This document shows, one piece after another, positions 19,239-27,285 of a stretch of DNA of 36,246 nucleotides. Under the pieces are notes generated by a model. The model worked only from the letters and a program-made list of their open reading frames with translations. It was not told where the DNA came from and made no database searches. The stretch spans positions 1-36,246 of the forward strand of contig CANROO010000004.1 of assembly GCA_947632235.1 (NCBI GenBank), in the 5' to 3' direction. Positions within the stretch are counted from its first letter, which is position 1, and each line of letters begins with the position of its first letter. This DNA is from an uncultured Clostridia bacterium (GTDB lineage Bacteria > Bacillota > Clostridia > Lachnospirales > CAG-274). The translations under genes were made by a program, and so were the position numbers.

Positions 19239-19347
19239 AAACAAAAACGGTTCAACAATGGTGCCTCTCAGGTTTGTGTCGGAAGCCCTCGGAGCAGAGG
19301 TATCATGGGACGGAAATAATAAGGTTATAACAATAAATATGAAGTAA
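19216..19347 (+). pseudogene. Remnant of the C-terminal half of a CuAO_N1 'stalk' domain
   Basis: Frame without a start encodes SLTATVENKNGSTMVPLRFVSEALGAEVSWDGNNKVITINMK*; lacks the domain N-terminus and overlaps the 3' end of the YkgJ gene in another frame. Confidence 0.75.
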
Positions 19348-19365
19348 GCGGATATTTTGTATGCA

Positions 19366-19397
19366 AAAAGGGCTTTCCCGAAAGGAAGCCCTTTCTG
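19366..19397 (+). terminator. Terminator-like hairpin, copy 1
   Basis: AAAAGGGCTTTCCCGAAAGGAAGCCCTTTCT. Confidence 0.6.
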
Positions 19398-19614
19398 CGT
19401 GTCGATAAAATCGACACGCTTGAAAGAAATTTCAGAACTTTTGCCTAACGGCAAAAGCCACAGCTAACGCTGTGTCCGAATTATTCTTTCGGTTCAAAGC
19501 ATTGCATTTCTTTCAGTTAGGCTAATGTAGGAACCAGCCGTGTTTTCTGAATTTTGGTGAATAAATCACCAAAATTCAGAAAAGTTCCTGTCCTCGGAGG
19601 AAGTGAATTCCTCC
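19397..19614. repeat. Hairpin-dense intergenic element
   Basis: Perfect stems at 19397-19419, 19438-19457, 19459-19474, 19476-19492, 19543-19583 (18 bp) and 19596-19614. Confidence 0.6.
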
Positions 19615-19701
19615 TGCGGATTTTAGTCTGCGACGCTTTTTGGGTCGTACAAACTATTCAGTCTTTCATTTTTTGTGTCAATTTATACTTTTTCGACAGT
19701 C

Positions 19702-19735
19702 TGAAAGGGCTTTCCGGAAAGGAAGCCCTTTTTAC
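19702..19735. terminator. Terminator-like hairpin, copy 2 (near-identical to 19366-19397)
   Basis: GAAAGGGCTTTCCGGAAAGGAAGCCCTTTTTAC; T-tracts on both strands. Confidence 0.7.
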
Positions 19736-19774
19736 TTTTGTAAAATATTCTGTTTGTTCGGTAAATACATTTCA

Positions 19775-21004
19775 TTATTTTTTAGGGAAACAAACCGTTA
19801 TGTTTGTGCCCTTATCCTTCTCACTTTCTATCTGTATTGAAGCACGGTGATATAAGGCTCCGTGCTTTACTATGGAAAGCCCCAGTCCCGTACCGCCAAT
19901 AGCTCTTGAATGTGCCTTATCCACTCTGTAAAAGCGTTCAAAAACGCGCTCCTGTTCCTCCTTGGCAATGCCTATGCCCGTATCGCGCACAGTAAGCAAT
20001 ACGGTATTTTCTTTTTCGTATATGCCGACCTCCGCAAGTCCGTTTGGTCTGTTGTATTTAATGGCGTTGTCACAGAGGTTATACAGCATTTCATAAATAA
20101 TTTTACGCACGCCGTTTATGCTTATATGCTCCCCTATCACTCGGAGACGGACCTGCATTTTATCCGCCTCGGGACGCAGACATTCCATGATCTCTTCCGC
20201 AAGCTCATACAGATCTACATCCTCCGGCTCAAACTGCATTTTTTCATCAAGCTCGGAAATGCGAAGTATATCCTGAACAAGGGAGATCATACGCTGTGAT
20301 TCATCATAAATGGATCTTGAAAAGTCTGCGACCGTTTCTTTATCCGCATCGCCCAGCATAAGCATTTCCGCAAAGCCCGAAATTGAAGTGAGCGGTGTTT
20401 TTAATTCATGAGAAACATTGGAAGTAAATTCACTGCGCATACGTTCTCTTTTTTCCCGTTCCTCGTCATCAAGAACAGCTTTGGAGACCCTTGCCGAAAG
20501 TATGGCCGAAGCAAGCACCGCAAAAAGAACTATTACGGCTATGGGCTGCACAAGCTTAAGAAGTATCGTAACAACGGTATACTGTCTTGCGGAAACACGC
20601 AGTATATTGCCGTTTGCAAGTCTTACGGCATAATATACGGTGCGCTGTGTAAAGGTATCGGAATATCTCACGCTTGTACCCCTGCCGTTTTGCAGGGCAA
20701 GCCGTATCTCCTCCCTGTCAATATGATTTTCCAATGCAGAAGAATCCGCTGCGGTATCGGCAAGCACAGTGCCGTCGGGAGCTATAAGAGTTATACGCTC
20801 ATTGGTATCAATATTGTCAAAATAAGATATTCCTTCCGTGAGTACGGCAGCGCCTATATAGTCCGCTTCGGTTTGAAGCTGTTTTTTAAGCTGTGATTCA
20901 AAGTATTCATAGAGTATGCCCATTATAAGCAGAGTGCTTATAATGAGCGTTACAAGAGAGATCATAAATGCATGGAGGAATATTTTTTTATTCATTGTCT
21001 TCAC
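19775..21004 (-). CDS. phoR: Sensor histidine kinase, PhoR/WalK-like
   Basis: HAMP-less two-TM sensor; FTSNVSHELKTPLTSISGFAEML; NLCDNAIKYN; VRDTGIGI; GGTGLGLSIVKH; lies next to the pst/pho genes. Confidence 0.9.
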   Translation of the reverse strand: MKTMNKKIFLHAFMISLVTLIISTLLIMGILYEYFESQLKKQLQTEADYIGAAVLTEGISYFDNIDTNERITLIAPDGTVLADTAADSSALENHIDREEIRLALQNGRGTSVRYSDTFTQRTVYYAVRLANGNILRVSARQYTVVTILLKLVQPIAVIVLFAVLASAILSARVSKAVLDDEEREKRERMRSEFTSNVSHELKTPLTSISGFAEMLMLGDADKETVADFSRSIYDESQRMISLVQDILRISELDEKMQFEPEDVDLYELAEEIMECLRPEADKMQVRLRVIGEHISINGVRKIIYEMLYNLCDNAIKYNRPNGLAEVGIYEKENTVLLTVRDTGIGIAKEEQERVFERFYRVDKAHSRAIGGTGLGLSIVKHGALYHRASIQIESEKDKGTNITVCFPKK

Positions 21005-21662
21005 TCATTCTGTAGCCTATGCCCTTGACGGTGTGTATATATTTCCCTACAATGCCGAGCTTTTTTCTCAGATTGCGTATATGTACATCAAGAGTTCTGG
21101 TTTCGCCGTAATAACCGTCCCAGACCCTTTCAAACAATTCTTCACGCGAAATGACACTGCCGTTTGCCTTTATAAGTATTTCCAAAAGCGCAAATTCTTT
21201 GTAAGAGAGTGTGATATTTTTATCCGAGACTTTGACAATATGCCTTGCCGTATCTAACAAAAGCACTCCGATATGATACATAAGACCGTCCGCTCTTCTA
21301 CCGCTTCGTCTGAGCACGGCGCGTATACGCGAAACAAGCTCAGTCATACCGAAGGGCTTTGCGATATAATCATCCGCTCCCATGTCAAGCCCCGTGACCT
21401 TATCAAATTCGCTGTCCTTTGCAGTGAGCATGATAACAGGTATATCGGGGTCGGAATTTCTTATTTTATTAAGCATTGAAAGACCGCTTTCCTCGGGAAG
21501 CATTATGTCAAGCAGTATCAAATCGGGCTTGGCATTATCATACCTGTCATAAAACTGCGAAGGCAGGGCAAAGCCTTCTGCCGAATAGCCCTCATGCTTC
21601 AGAGCATAGCACACAAGCTTGCGTATGTTGTCGTCATCTTCTACGATATATATAGCTTCCAT
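20988..21662 (-). CDS. phoP: OmpR/PhoB-family response regulator
   Basis: IYIVEDDDNIRKLV...LILLDIMLPEESGLSML...MLTAKDSEFDKVTGLDMGADDYIAKPF; winged-helix TRTLDVHIRNLRKKLG. Confidence 0.92.
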   Translation of the reverse strand: MEAIYIVEDDDNIRKLVCYALKHEGYSAEGFALPSQFYDRYDNAKPDLILLDIMLPEESGLSMLNKIRNSDPDIPVIMLTAKDSEFDKVTGLDMGADDYIAKPFGMTELVSRIRAVLRRSGRRADGLMYHIGVLLLDTARHIVKVSDKNITLSYKEFALLEILIKANGSVISREELFERVWDGYYGETRTLDVHIRNLRKKLGIVGKYIHTVKGIGYRMSEDNE

Positions 21663-21705
21663 TTTTTATCACCCGTTAATATGATAGCATTTCCGTGTTA
21701 AAAAT

Positions 21706-22356
21706 TCAAGACTTATGTACGCCCGTAACGGCATATATGACCCACTCGGCAATATTTTCGGCATGGTCTCCTATACGCTCAAAATATTTGGCTGTCATCA
21801 GAAGGTCAAGCAATGCCTCGGCATCCTCGCTTTTGCTTTGTATGGAGCCTATAAGCTCCTGCTTGAACTCCATAAACAGGCGGTCAACAATGTCGTCCAT
21901 TGCAATAACGGACTGCGCCGATACGGCATTTTTGGATATGTAGGAGTCAATGCTGGCTTTAAGCATTTTTATAACAGAGCGCGACATTGCTGTTATAAGA
22001 GAATGTATATGCTTGTCTGCTTCGTCCGCATAACTGCCTATCTCCACGATGTCCTCTGCGTGGTCGCCTATCCTCTCCATGTCCGATATCATTTTGAGCG
22101 CCGCAGTAATAAATCTGAAGTCTGCCGCAAGAGGCTGCTGGCGCATGAGAAGACGCATACAAAGAGCCTCAATGTCACGCTCCGTGCGGTCTATCTGCTT
22201 TTCATAATCTTCTGCAGTTTTTTTGTTTTCGAGCTTGCCGTCAGTCAGATATTTAACGGCACATTCAATGGCCTCCTCGCACATTTCACCCATATCGGTA
22301 AGCTCGCTGTCCAACAGACGGAGCTGTTCATCATAACGATCGCGCATATCAGCCAA
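21706..22356 (-). CDS. phoU: Phosphate transport system regulator PhoU
   Basis: [30 protein letters not shown]...[34 protein letters not shown]...[18 protein letters not shown]. Confidence 0.95.
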   Translation of the reverse strand: MADMRDRYDEQLRLLDSELTDMGEMCEEAIECAVKYLTDGKLENKKTAEDYEKQIDRTERDIEALCMRLLMRQQPLAADFRFITAALKMISDMERIGDHAEDIVEIGSYADEADKHIHSLITAMSRSVIKMLKASIDSYISKNAVSAQSVIAMDDIVDRLFMEFKQELIGSIQSKSEDAEALLDLLMTAKYFERIGDHAENIAEWVIYAVTGVHKS

Positions 22357-23098
22357 ACCTCCCTGTAATATAATCTTCCGTGCGTTTATCCTCGGGTCTT
22401 GAGAACATTTTGTCCGTATCTCCCGCCTCTATAAGCTCGCCGAGCAGGAAAAAAGCCGTTTTGTCAGCTATTCTTGCCGCCTGCTGCATATTGTGAGTTA
22501 CCATGACAATGGTGTATTTTTCGCTTAATTCCACAGCCAGATCCTCAATTTTGGATGTAGATATGGGATCTAACGCCGATGTAGGTTCGTCCATGAGCAG
22601 GACCTCCGGCTCCACTGCCAATGCACGGGCAATGCAAAGCCTTTGCTGTTGTCCGCCGCTCATGCCCAGAGCGCTTTTTTTGAGCCTGTCCTTACATTCA
22701 TCCCATATGGCGGCCTTTTTAAGCGATGCTTCGACTATATCGTCAAGCCTTCTGCGCGAGCGTATGCCGTGTATTCGTGGACCATAAGCAATGTTGTCAT
22801 AAATACTCATAGGGAATGGATTGGGCTTCTGAAAGACCATACCCACACGCTTTCTGAGCATATTGACATCATATTTATCATATATATCCACGCCGTCAAG
22901 CCTTATCTCGCCCTCAATACGACAGCCCTCCACAAGATCGTTCATGCGGTTCAGAGATTTCAGAAATGTTGACTTTCCGCAGCCCGAAGGCCCTATAAGC
23001 GCAGTTATCTTATGTGCCGGCAGTTCCAGATTGATATTATTGAGCGCCTGATGTGTGCCGTACCAAAGATACATATTTTTTGTTTCTATTGCATTCAT
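22349..23098 (-). CDS. pstB: Phosphate ABC transporter ATP-binding protein
   Basis: [14 protein letters not shown]-like start; [58 protein letters not shown]. Confidence 0.96.
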   Translation of the reverse strand: MNAIETKNMYLWYGTHQALNNINLELPAHKITALIGPSGCGKSTFLKSLNRMNDLVEGCRIEGEIRLDGVDIYDKYDVNMLRKRVGMVFQKPNPFPMSIYDNIAYGPRIHGIRSRRRLDDIVEASLKKAAIWDECKDRLKKSALGMSGGQQQRLCIARALAVEPEVLLMDEPTSALDPISTSKIEDLAVELSEKYTIVMVTHNMQQAARIADKTAFFLLGELIEAGDTDKMFSRPEDKRTEDYITGRFG

Positions 23099-23964
23099 TT
23101 CTCGGTTCCTTTCTTCAGAAGCTTTGCCGTAAATTTTGCGGTTGAATTTATGATGAGCGTCAATATGAGCAATATTGCCGCAATGGCAAATGCCGTATCA
23201 AAATCGCCTCTCTCTTTAGCATACATATACATTGAAACGGTGAGCGTGGAGCCTGCTCCTCCGGGAGAAACAGCCTCTTTTAAACTCAGCATTTCGTTTG
23301 CCATGCCTGCCGTAAACAGCAAGGCTGCACTCTCTCCGACTATCCTGCCTATTGCAAGTATACATCCCGACACAATGCCGTCTGTTGCCGAGGGCAGGAC
23401 TACAGTCCTTATCATATGCCATTTGCCCGAGCCAAGCCCGAGGGAGCCCTCACGGTAGCTGTCGGGAACAGTTTTAAGAGATTCCTGCGTTGTGCGTATG
23501 ATAGTAGGAAGTGTCATTATAACAAGCGTAAGAGCGCCTGCAATAAGACTTGTACCCAATGAACAGAACTGCACAAATATAAGCATTCCCACAAGACCGT
23601 AAATTATGGAGGGTATGCCCGAAAGAGTTTCCGCTGCAAGCTCTATAAGACGGACAGCCTTCTGATTTTTTGCATATTCCTGTAAATATATTGCCGAGCC
23701 TACGCCCAGAGGCATAGCAACGACAAGCGTCATAAGAATAATATACAGTGTATTTAAAATATTGGGCAATATACCGACCGTGTTATTCAAAAGGCTTGGC
23801 TTTTGTGTCATAAAGTCAAGGGTGATATGCGGAATACCTCTTACAAGAATAAAAAATATCATACCTGCAAGCAGAAAACAAATGGCTGCTGCGGAAAGCC
23901 ACACAACGCACTTTAAAACCGCACCCTTTATTTTTCTTAAGAGCGAAATATTGTCATCCTTCAT
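23095..23964 (-). CDS. pstA: Phosphate ABC transporter permease PstA
   Basis: Six-TM permease; [53 protein letters not shown]. Confidence 0.95.
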   Translation of the reverse strand: MKDDNISLLRKIKGAVLKCVVWLSAAAICFLLAGMIFFILVRGIPHITLDFMTQKPSLLNNTVGILPNILNTLYIILMTLVVAMPLGVGSAIYLQEYAKNQKAVRLIELAAETLSGIPSIIYGLVGMLIFVQFCSLGTSLIAGALTLVIMTLPTIIRTTQESLKTVPDSYREGSLGLGSGKWHMIRTVVLPSATDGIVSGCILAIGRIVGESAALLFTAGMANEMLSLKEAVSPGGAGSTLTVSMYMYAKERGDFDTAFAIAAILLILTLIINSTAKFTAKLLKKGTEK

Positions 23965-24893
23965 GATCTGTTTTCCTTCTTTACTGCAATATTTAATATT
24001 ATATTGATGAGCATTATAAAGACAAAAAGCACAAGTGCCACAGAGAAAAGCGCCTGCCTTTGCAGTCCCGATGAATAGGACATTTCGCTTGCCACAGCAG
24101 TTGTCAGAAATCTGACGCTTCTGAAAATGCCGGGCATATTGGGAACATTGCCCGACACCATCATGACTGCCATAGCTTCGCCCACGGCTCTGCCCACTCC
24201 AAGCACCACAGAAGCAAGTATACCGCTTTTTGCAGAAGGTATGGTCACCTTGAAAATGGTTTCCGTTTTTGTGGCGCCGAGAGCAAGAGAGCCCTCTTCA
24301 TATTCCCTCGGCACTGCCCTCAGCGCCGTTTCGGATACGGATATGACGGAGGGCAGTATCATTACGGCAAGAACAAGTATAGCCGAAAACAGATTTGCTC
24401 CGTCCGGAAGTCCGAATAAGCTTCGCACTGCAGGCACAATGACTATCATTCCCACAAGTCCGTAAACAACGGAAGGTATGCCCGACATGATATCTACAGC
24501 ACCGCTCACTATGGCGCCTATGCGTTTGTCCGCTATCTTAGTCACAAAAACCGCGCATAGTATTCCCAAGGGTACGCCCAATATAATGGCTCCCGCAGTG
24601 CCGAATACCGATGTGAGAATAAAGGGCAGTATGCCGTAAGACGGTTCAACGGCAGTGGAAGCCCATTTTGTGCCGAACAGAAAATTGATGATGCCTATTT
24701 CTTTTATTGCAGGCACTCCCGACATTACCAGAAACACGGTGATAAGTATTACAAATGCTATCGCTATAGATCCGCATATGCCAAGCAGAGCGTGCACTAT
24801 TTTCTCAAATATATCCGAAAACGGATTTTCACGGACAGGTTTTTTTATTATGTATACTGCGGTTACTGCTTTACTTTGCAACGGGAACCGCAC
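23961..24893 (-). CDS. pstC: Phosphate ABC transporter permease PstC
   Basis: SGIPSVVYGLVGMIVIVPAVRSLFG; EEGSLALGATKTETIFKVTIPSAKSGI; overlaps the 3' end of pstS. Confidence 0.94.
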   Translation of the reverse strand: MRFPLQSKAVTAVYIIKKPVRENPFSDIFEKIVHALLGICGSIAIAFVILITVFLVMSGVPAIKEIGIINFLFGTKWASTAVEPSYGILPFILTSVFGTAGAIILGVPLGILCAVFVTKIADKRIGAIVSGAVDIMSGIPSVVYGLVGMIVIVPAVRSLFGLPDGANLFSAILVLAVMILPSVISVSETALRAVPREYEEGSLALGATKTETIFKVTIPSAKSGILASVVLGVGRAVGEAMAVMMVSGNVPNMPGIFRSVRFLTTAVASEMSYSSGLQRQALFSVALVLFVFIMLINIILNIAVKKENRS

Positions 24894-25710
24894 CTGCCTT
24901 TCTTATAAGCTCGTCGGCTTCACTGCTTGTGCAGAAATCATAGAACGCCTGCGCAGTTTCCGAGAGAGCCTTGTCCTTAGGCGTAACAAGGAGGAAGCCT
25001 CTTTGAATGGGATATTCACCGCTCAGTATGGTTTCCTCGGAGGGTGAAATTCCTTCTACATTCAACGGCTTAACGCTTTCGCCCACAGATGCAAGAGAGG
25101 CATAGCCTATGGCATTGGGGTTGGATGCTACAGTCTGTATGACATCTCCCGTTGAAGTAAGCTCCTGAGCATATTTGCACATATCCTCTGTGTCCGTAAC
25201 GGATTCAAAGCCGTCTCTTGTGCCCGAGGCGGCTTCTCTGCCTATACAGACTATAGGCGCATCGTTTCCGCCTAACTGCGACCAATCGGTTATTTCTCCC
25301 GTGTATATCTTTGCTATTTGGCCGACCGTCAGATCTGTAACTGTATTCTGAGGATTTACAACGACTGCTATACCGTCAAGCGCAATGACCGTGCCGTTAA
25401 GTGTTTTTTCTTCATCGCTTTTAAGCGCACGGCTTGAAAGTCCTATGTCACAGCGGCCCTCCTGCACCGCCTGAATGCCCGAGCCCGAGCCCGTGGGGTT
25501 GTAAGTCACTTTTACGCCGTTTTTCTGCTGATAAGCCTCGCTTAAAAAGCCTATTACCGATTCCATAGATGTTGAACCGTCCGTAGAAACAGTCTGTTCT
25601 GCGGAGGAAGAACTTCCCGGCGCAGCGGTCTGAGCTCCGCCGCAGCCCGTCATACCCGCCAACAATGAAAATGCCGCAGCTCCAACTATAAGCTTTTTGA
25701 TTTTTTTCAT
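24871..25710 (-). CDS. pstS: Phosphate-binding lipoprotein PstS
   Basis: Lipobox LLAGMTGCGG; STDGSTSMESVIGFLSEAYQ; NPTGSGSGIQAVQEGRCDIGLSSR; REAASGTRDGFES. Confidence 0.95.
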   Translation of the reverse strand: MKKIKKLIVGAAAFSLLAGMTGCGGAQTAAPGSSSSAEQTVSTDGSTSMESVIGFLSEAYQQKNGVKVTYNPTGSGSGIQAVQEGRCDIGLSSRALKSDEEKTLNGTVIALDGIAVVVNPQNTVTDLTVGQIAKIYTGEITDWSQLGGNDAPIVCIGREAASGTRDGFESVTDTEDMCKYAQELTSTGDVIQTVASNPNAIGYASLASVGESVKPLNVEGISPSEETILSGEYPIQRGFLLVTPKDKALSETAQAFYDFCTSSEADELIRKAGAVPVAK

Positions 25711-25821
25711 GCTTTACGCTTCCTTTCTGTCTGTTGTTTTTTTTTACGACAGTTAAAGTATAGCTCATGTTATGTAAAGTCTGAAATCACGGATATGTAA
25801 AATGTAGGTTAAAAATTTAAA

Positions 25822-25848
25822 AGCATCTGTCATTTCCGACAGATGCTC
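25822..25848 (-). terminator. Terminator of the fic gene
   Basis: AGCATCTGTC-loop-GACAGATGCT 10-bp perfect stem; minus strand followed by TTTTAAATTTTT. Confidence 0.7.
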
Positions 25849-25916
25849 AATTAGCAATATATAGATACCCTTTATATTTGTTATATTTTAAGCAAATAAC
25901 AGATCAACTGCTGTTG

Positions 25917-26963
25917 TCAGCTTATTCTGTAATAGCAGGTGTTCTTTCCCGAGCCCTCTTTTTTAAGCTCACCGTAGGCTACAAGCTTTCGCAGTGCTCC
26001 CTCTACGGAGCTTATGCTCAAAAAGGGGCAAAGCTCCCGAATGTCCTGCTTTGTGAAACGCCCTATCTTGTACATGGCAGCACGCCTCACCGTTTCAAGC
26101 GCCGAAAGCTTTGTTTCTACCAAAGCAAATCTGTCCGCAAGGTCCTTGTAAGCAGAAAGTATGGTCCCAAGCAGATATTTTATAAAGGGGAGCGCATCCT
26201 CTTTGCCCTCATGCCAGCCTATCTGCGCCTGACCCAGAGCATCATAATACAGCTCTTTATTCTTAGCTATCTTTGCTTCAAGCGAAATATATTTTCCTAC
26301 ACAAAATCCGCTCCTGTATAAAAGCAGTGTCGTCAGCAGACGGCTCATTCTGCCGTTTCCGTCATTGAAGGGGTGTATGCAGAGAAAGTCGTGAATGAAA
26401 ACGGGAATAACTATAAGCGGTTCTGTTTCCATGTTACCTATAACGCGGTTGTATTCTTCGCAGAGCCTGTCCAAAGCCTCAGGTGTCTCGTAAGGTGAAA
26501 GCGGAGTAAAGATGGTTTTTGTATGCCCGTCCGTATATGACGCAGTGATATAATTCTGCACATTTTTTGTTTTGCCTGCCATGGGGTTATTCATGTGGCT
26601 GTACAGTACCTTGTGAAGCTGAAGAATATAATTACGGTTGATAGAAATAACATCAAAGCTCTCATGTATCAGCTTAAGAACATCACGGTATCCTGCAATT
26701 TCCCGTTCATCACGATTTTTTGGCGCAGTCTTTTCCTCGATTAGCTGACGTATGCGCGTATTGGTCGTAACTATGCCTTCAATTGCATTTGATGCCTCCG
26801 TACTTTGTACCTTGGCAATATCGACCAGCTTCTCAAGCTCTTCCGGACGCTGTTTCAGATAAAGCTCCTGCTTTCCGGCTTCTTTATAAATTGCACCGAT
26901 AAGGCTCAATATTTCCGAATCCCACTTTTGATTTTTGAGCGCCGAATAGTTAAATTCTCTCAT
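25917..26963 (-). CDS. Fic family protein with C-terminal winged-helix-like domain
   Basis: Fic motif HPFNDGNGRMSRLL; N-terminal Fic_N-like region SNAIEGIVTTNTRI; C-terminal GRFTKQDIRELCPFLSISSVEGALRKLVAYGELKKEG (wHTH). Confidence 0.93.
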   Translation of the reverse strand: MREFNYSALKNQKWDSEILSLIGAIYKEAGKQELYLKQRPEELEKLVDIAKVQSTEASNAIEGIVTTNTRIRQLIEEKTAPKNRDEREIAGYRDVLKLIHESFDVISINRNYILQLHKVLYSHMNNPMAGKTKNVQNYITASYTDGHTKTIFTPLSPYETPEALDRLCEEYNRVIGNMETEPLIVIPVFIHDFLCIHPFNDGNGRMSRLLTTLLLYRSGFCVGKYISLEAKIAKNKELYYDALGQAQIGWHEGKEDALPFIKYLLGTILSAYKDLADRFALVETKLSALETVRRAAMYKIGRFTKQDIRELCPFLSISSVEGALRKLVAYGELKKEGSGKNTCYYRIS

Positions 26964-26984
26964 TCCCTTACCTCCTAGTACTTT

Positions 26985-27020
26985 CCCTTAAATAATACCA
27001 TAATTTAAGGGCAAAGTCAA
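26985..27020 (-). promoter_or_regulatory. fic promoter with overlapping palindromic operator-like site
   Basis: Minus strand TTGACT-17-TATTAT; CCCTTAAAT-9-ATTTAAGGG perfect inverted repeat (26985-27011) spans the -10 and spacer. Confidence 0.6.
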
Positions 27021-27136
27021 TATTTTGAGGATATATTCCCTTAATATTATATCAAATTTAATGGAAAATATCCCTCATTTCATAACAAATTGCCCACAGG
27101 CGGACAAGCCGTCTATGGGCAAATGTATTGCAATAT

Positions 27137-27285
27137 TTATTCTGCGGGAGCTTCGGCGGGCGCCTGTTCGGCAGGAGCAGGAGCCTGCTCTGCGGGAGCC
27201 TGTTCTGCCGGTGCCTGCTCTGCAGGTGCAGGAGCTTGCTCCGCGGGAGCCTGCTCTGCGGGAGCCTGCTCTGCCGGCGCGCTGT
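27137..27285 (-). repeat. Tandem 15-bp-period repeat encoding APAEQ/APAEQAPAP
   Basis: C-terminus APAEQAPAEQAPAEQAPAPAEQAPAEQAPAEQAPAPAEQAPAEAPAE. Confidence 0.85.

Noticed and set aside
19554-19850. Plus-strand ORFs across the hairpin region and phoR 3' end
   Set aside because: Coding potential unsupported; overlaps structured intergenic DNA and the phoR C-terminus.
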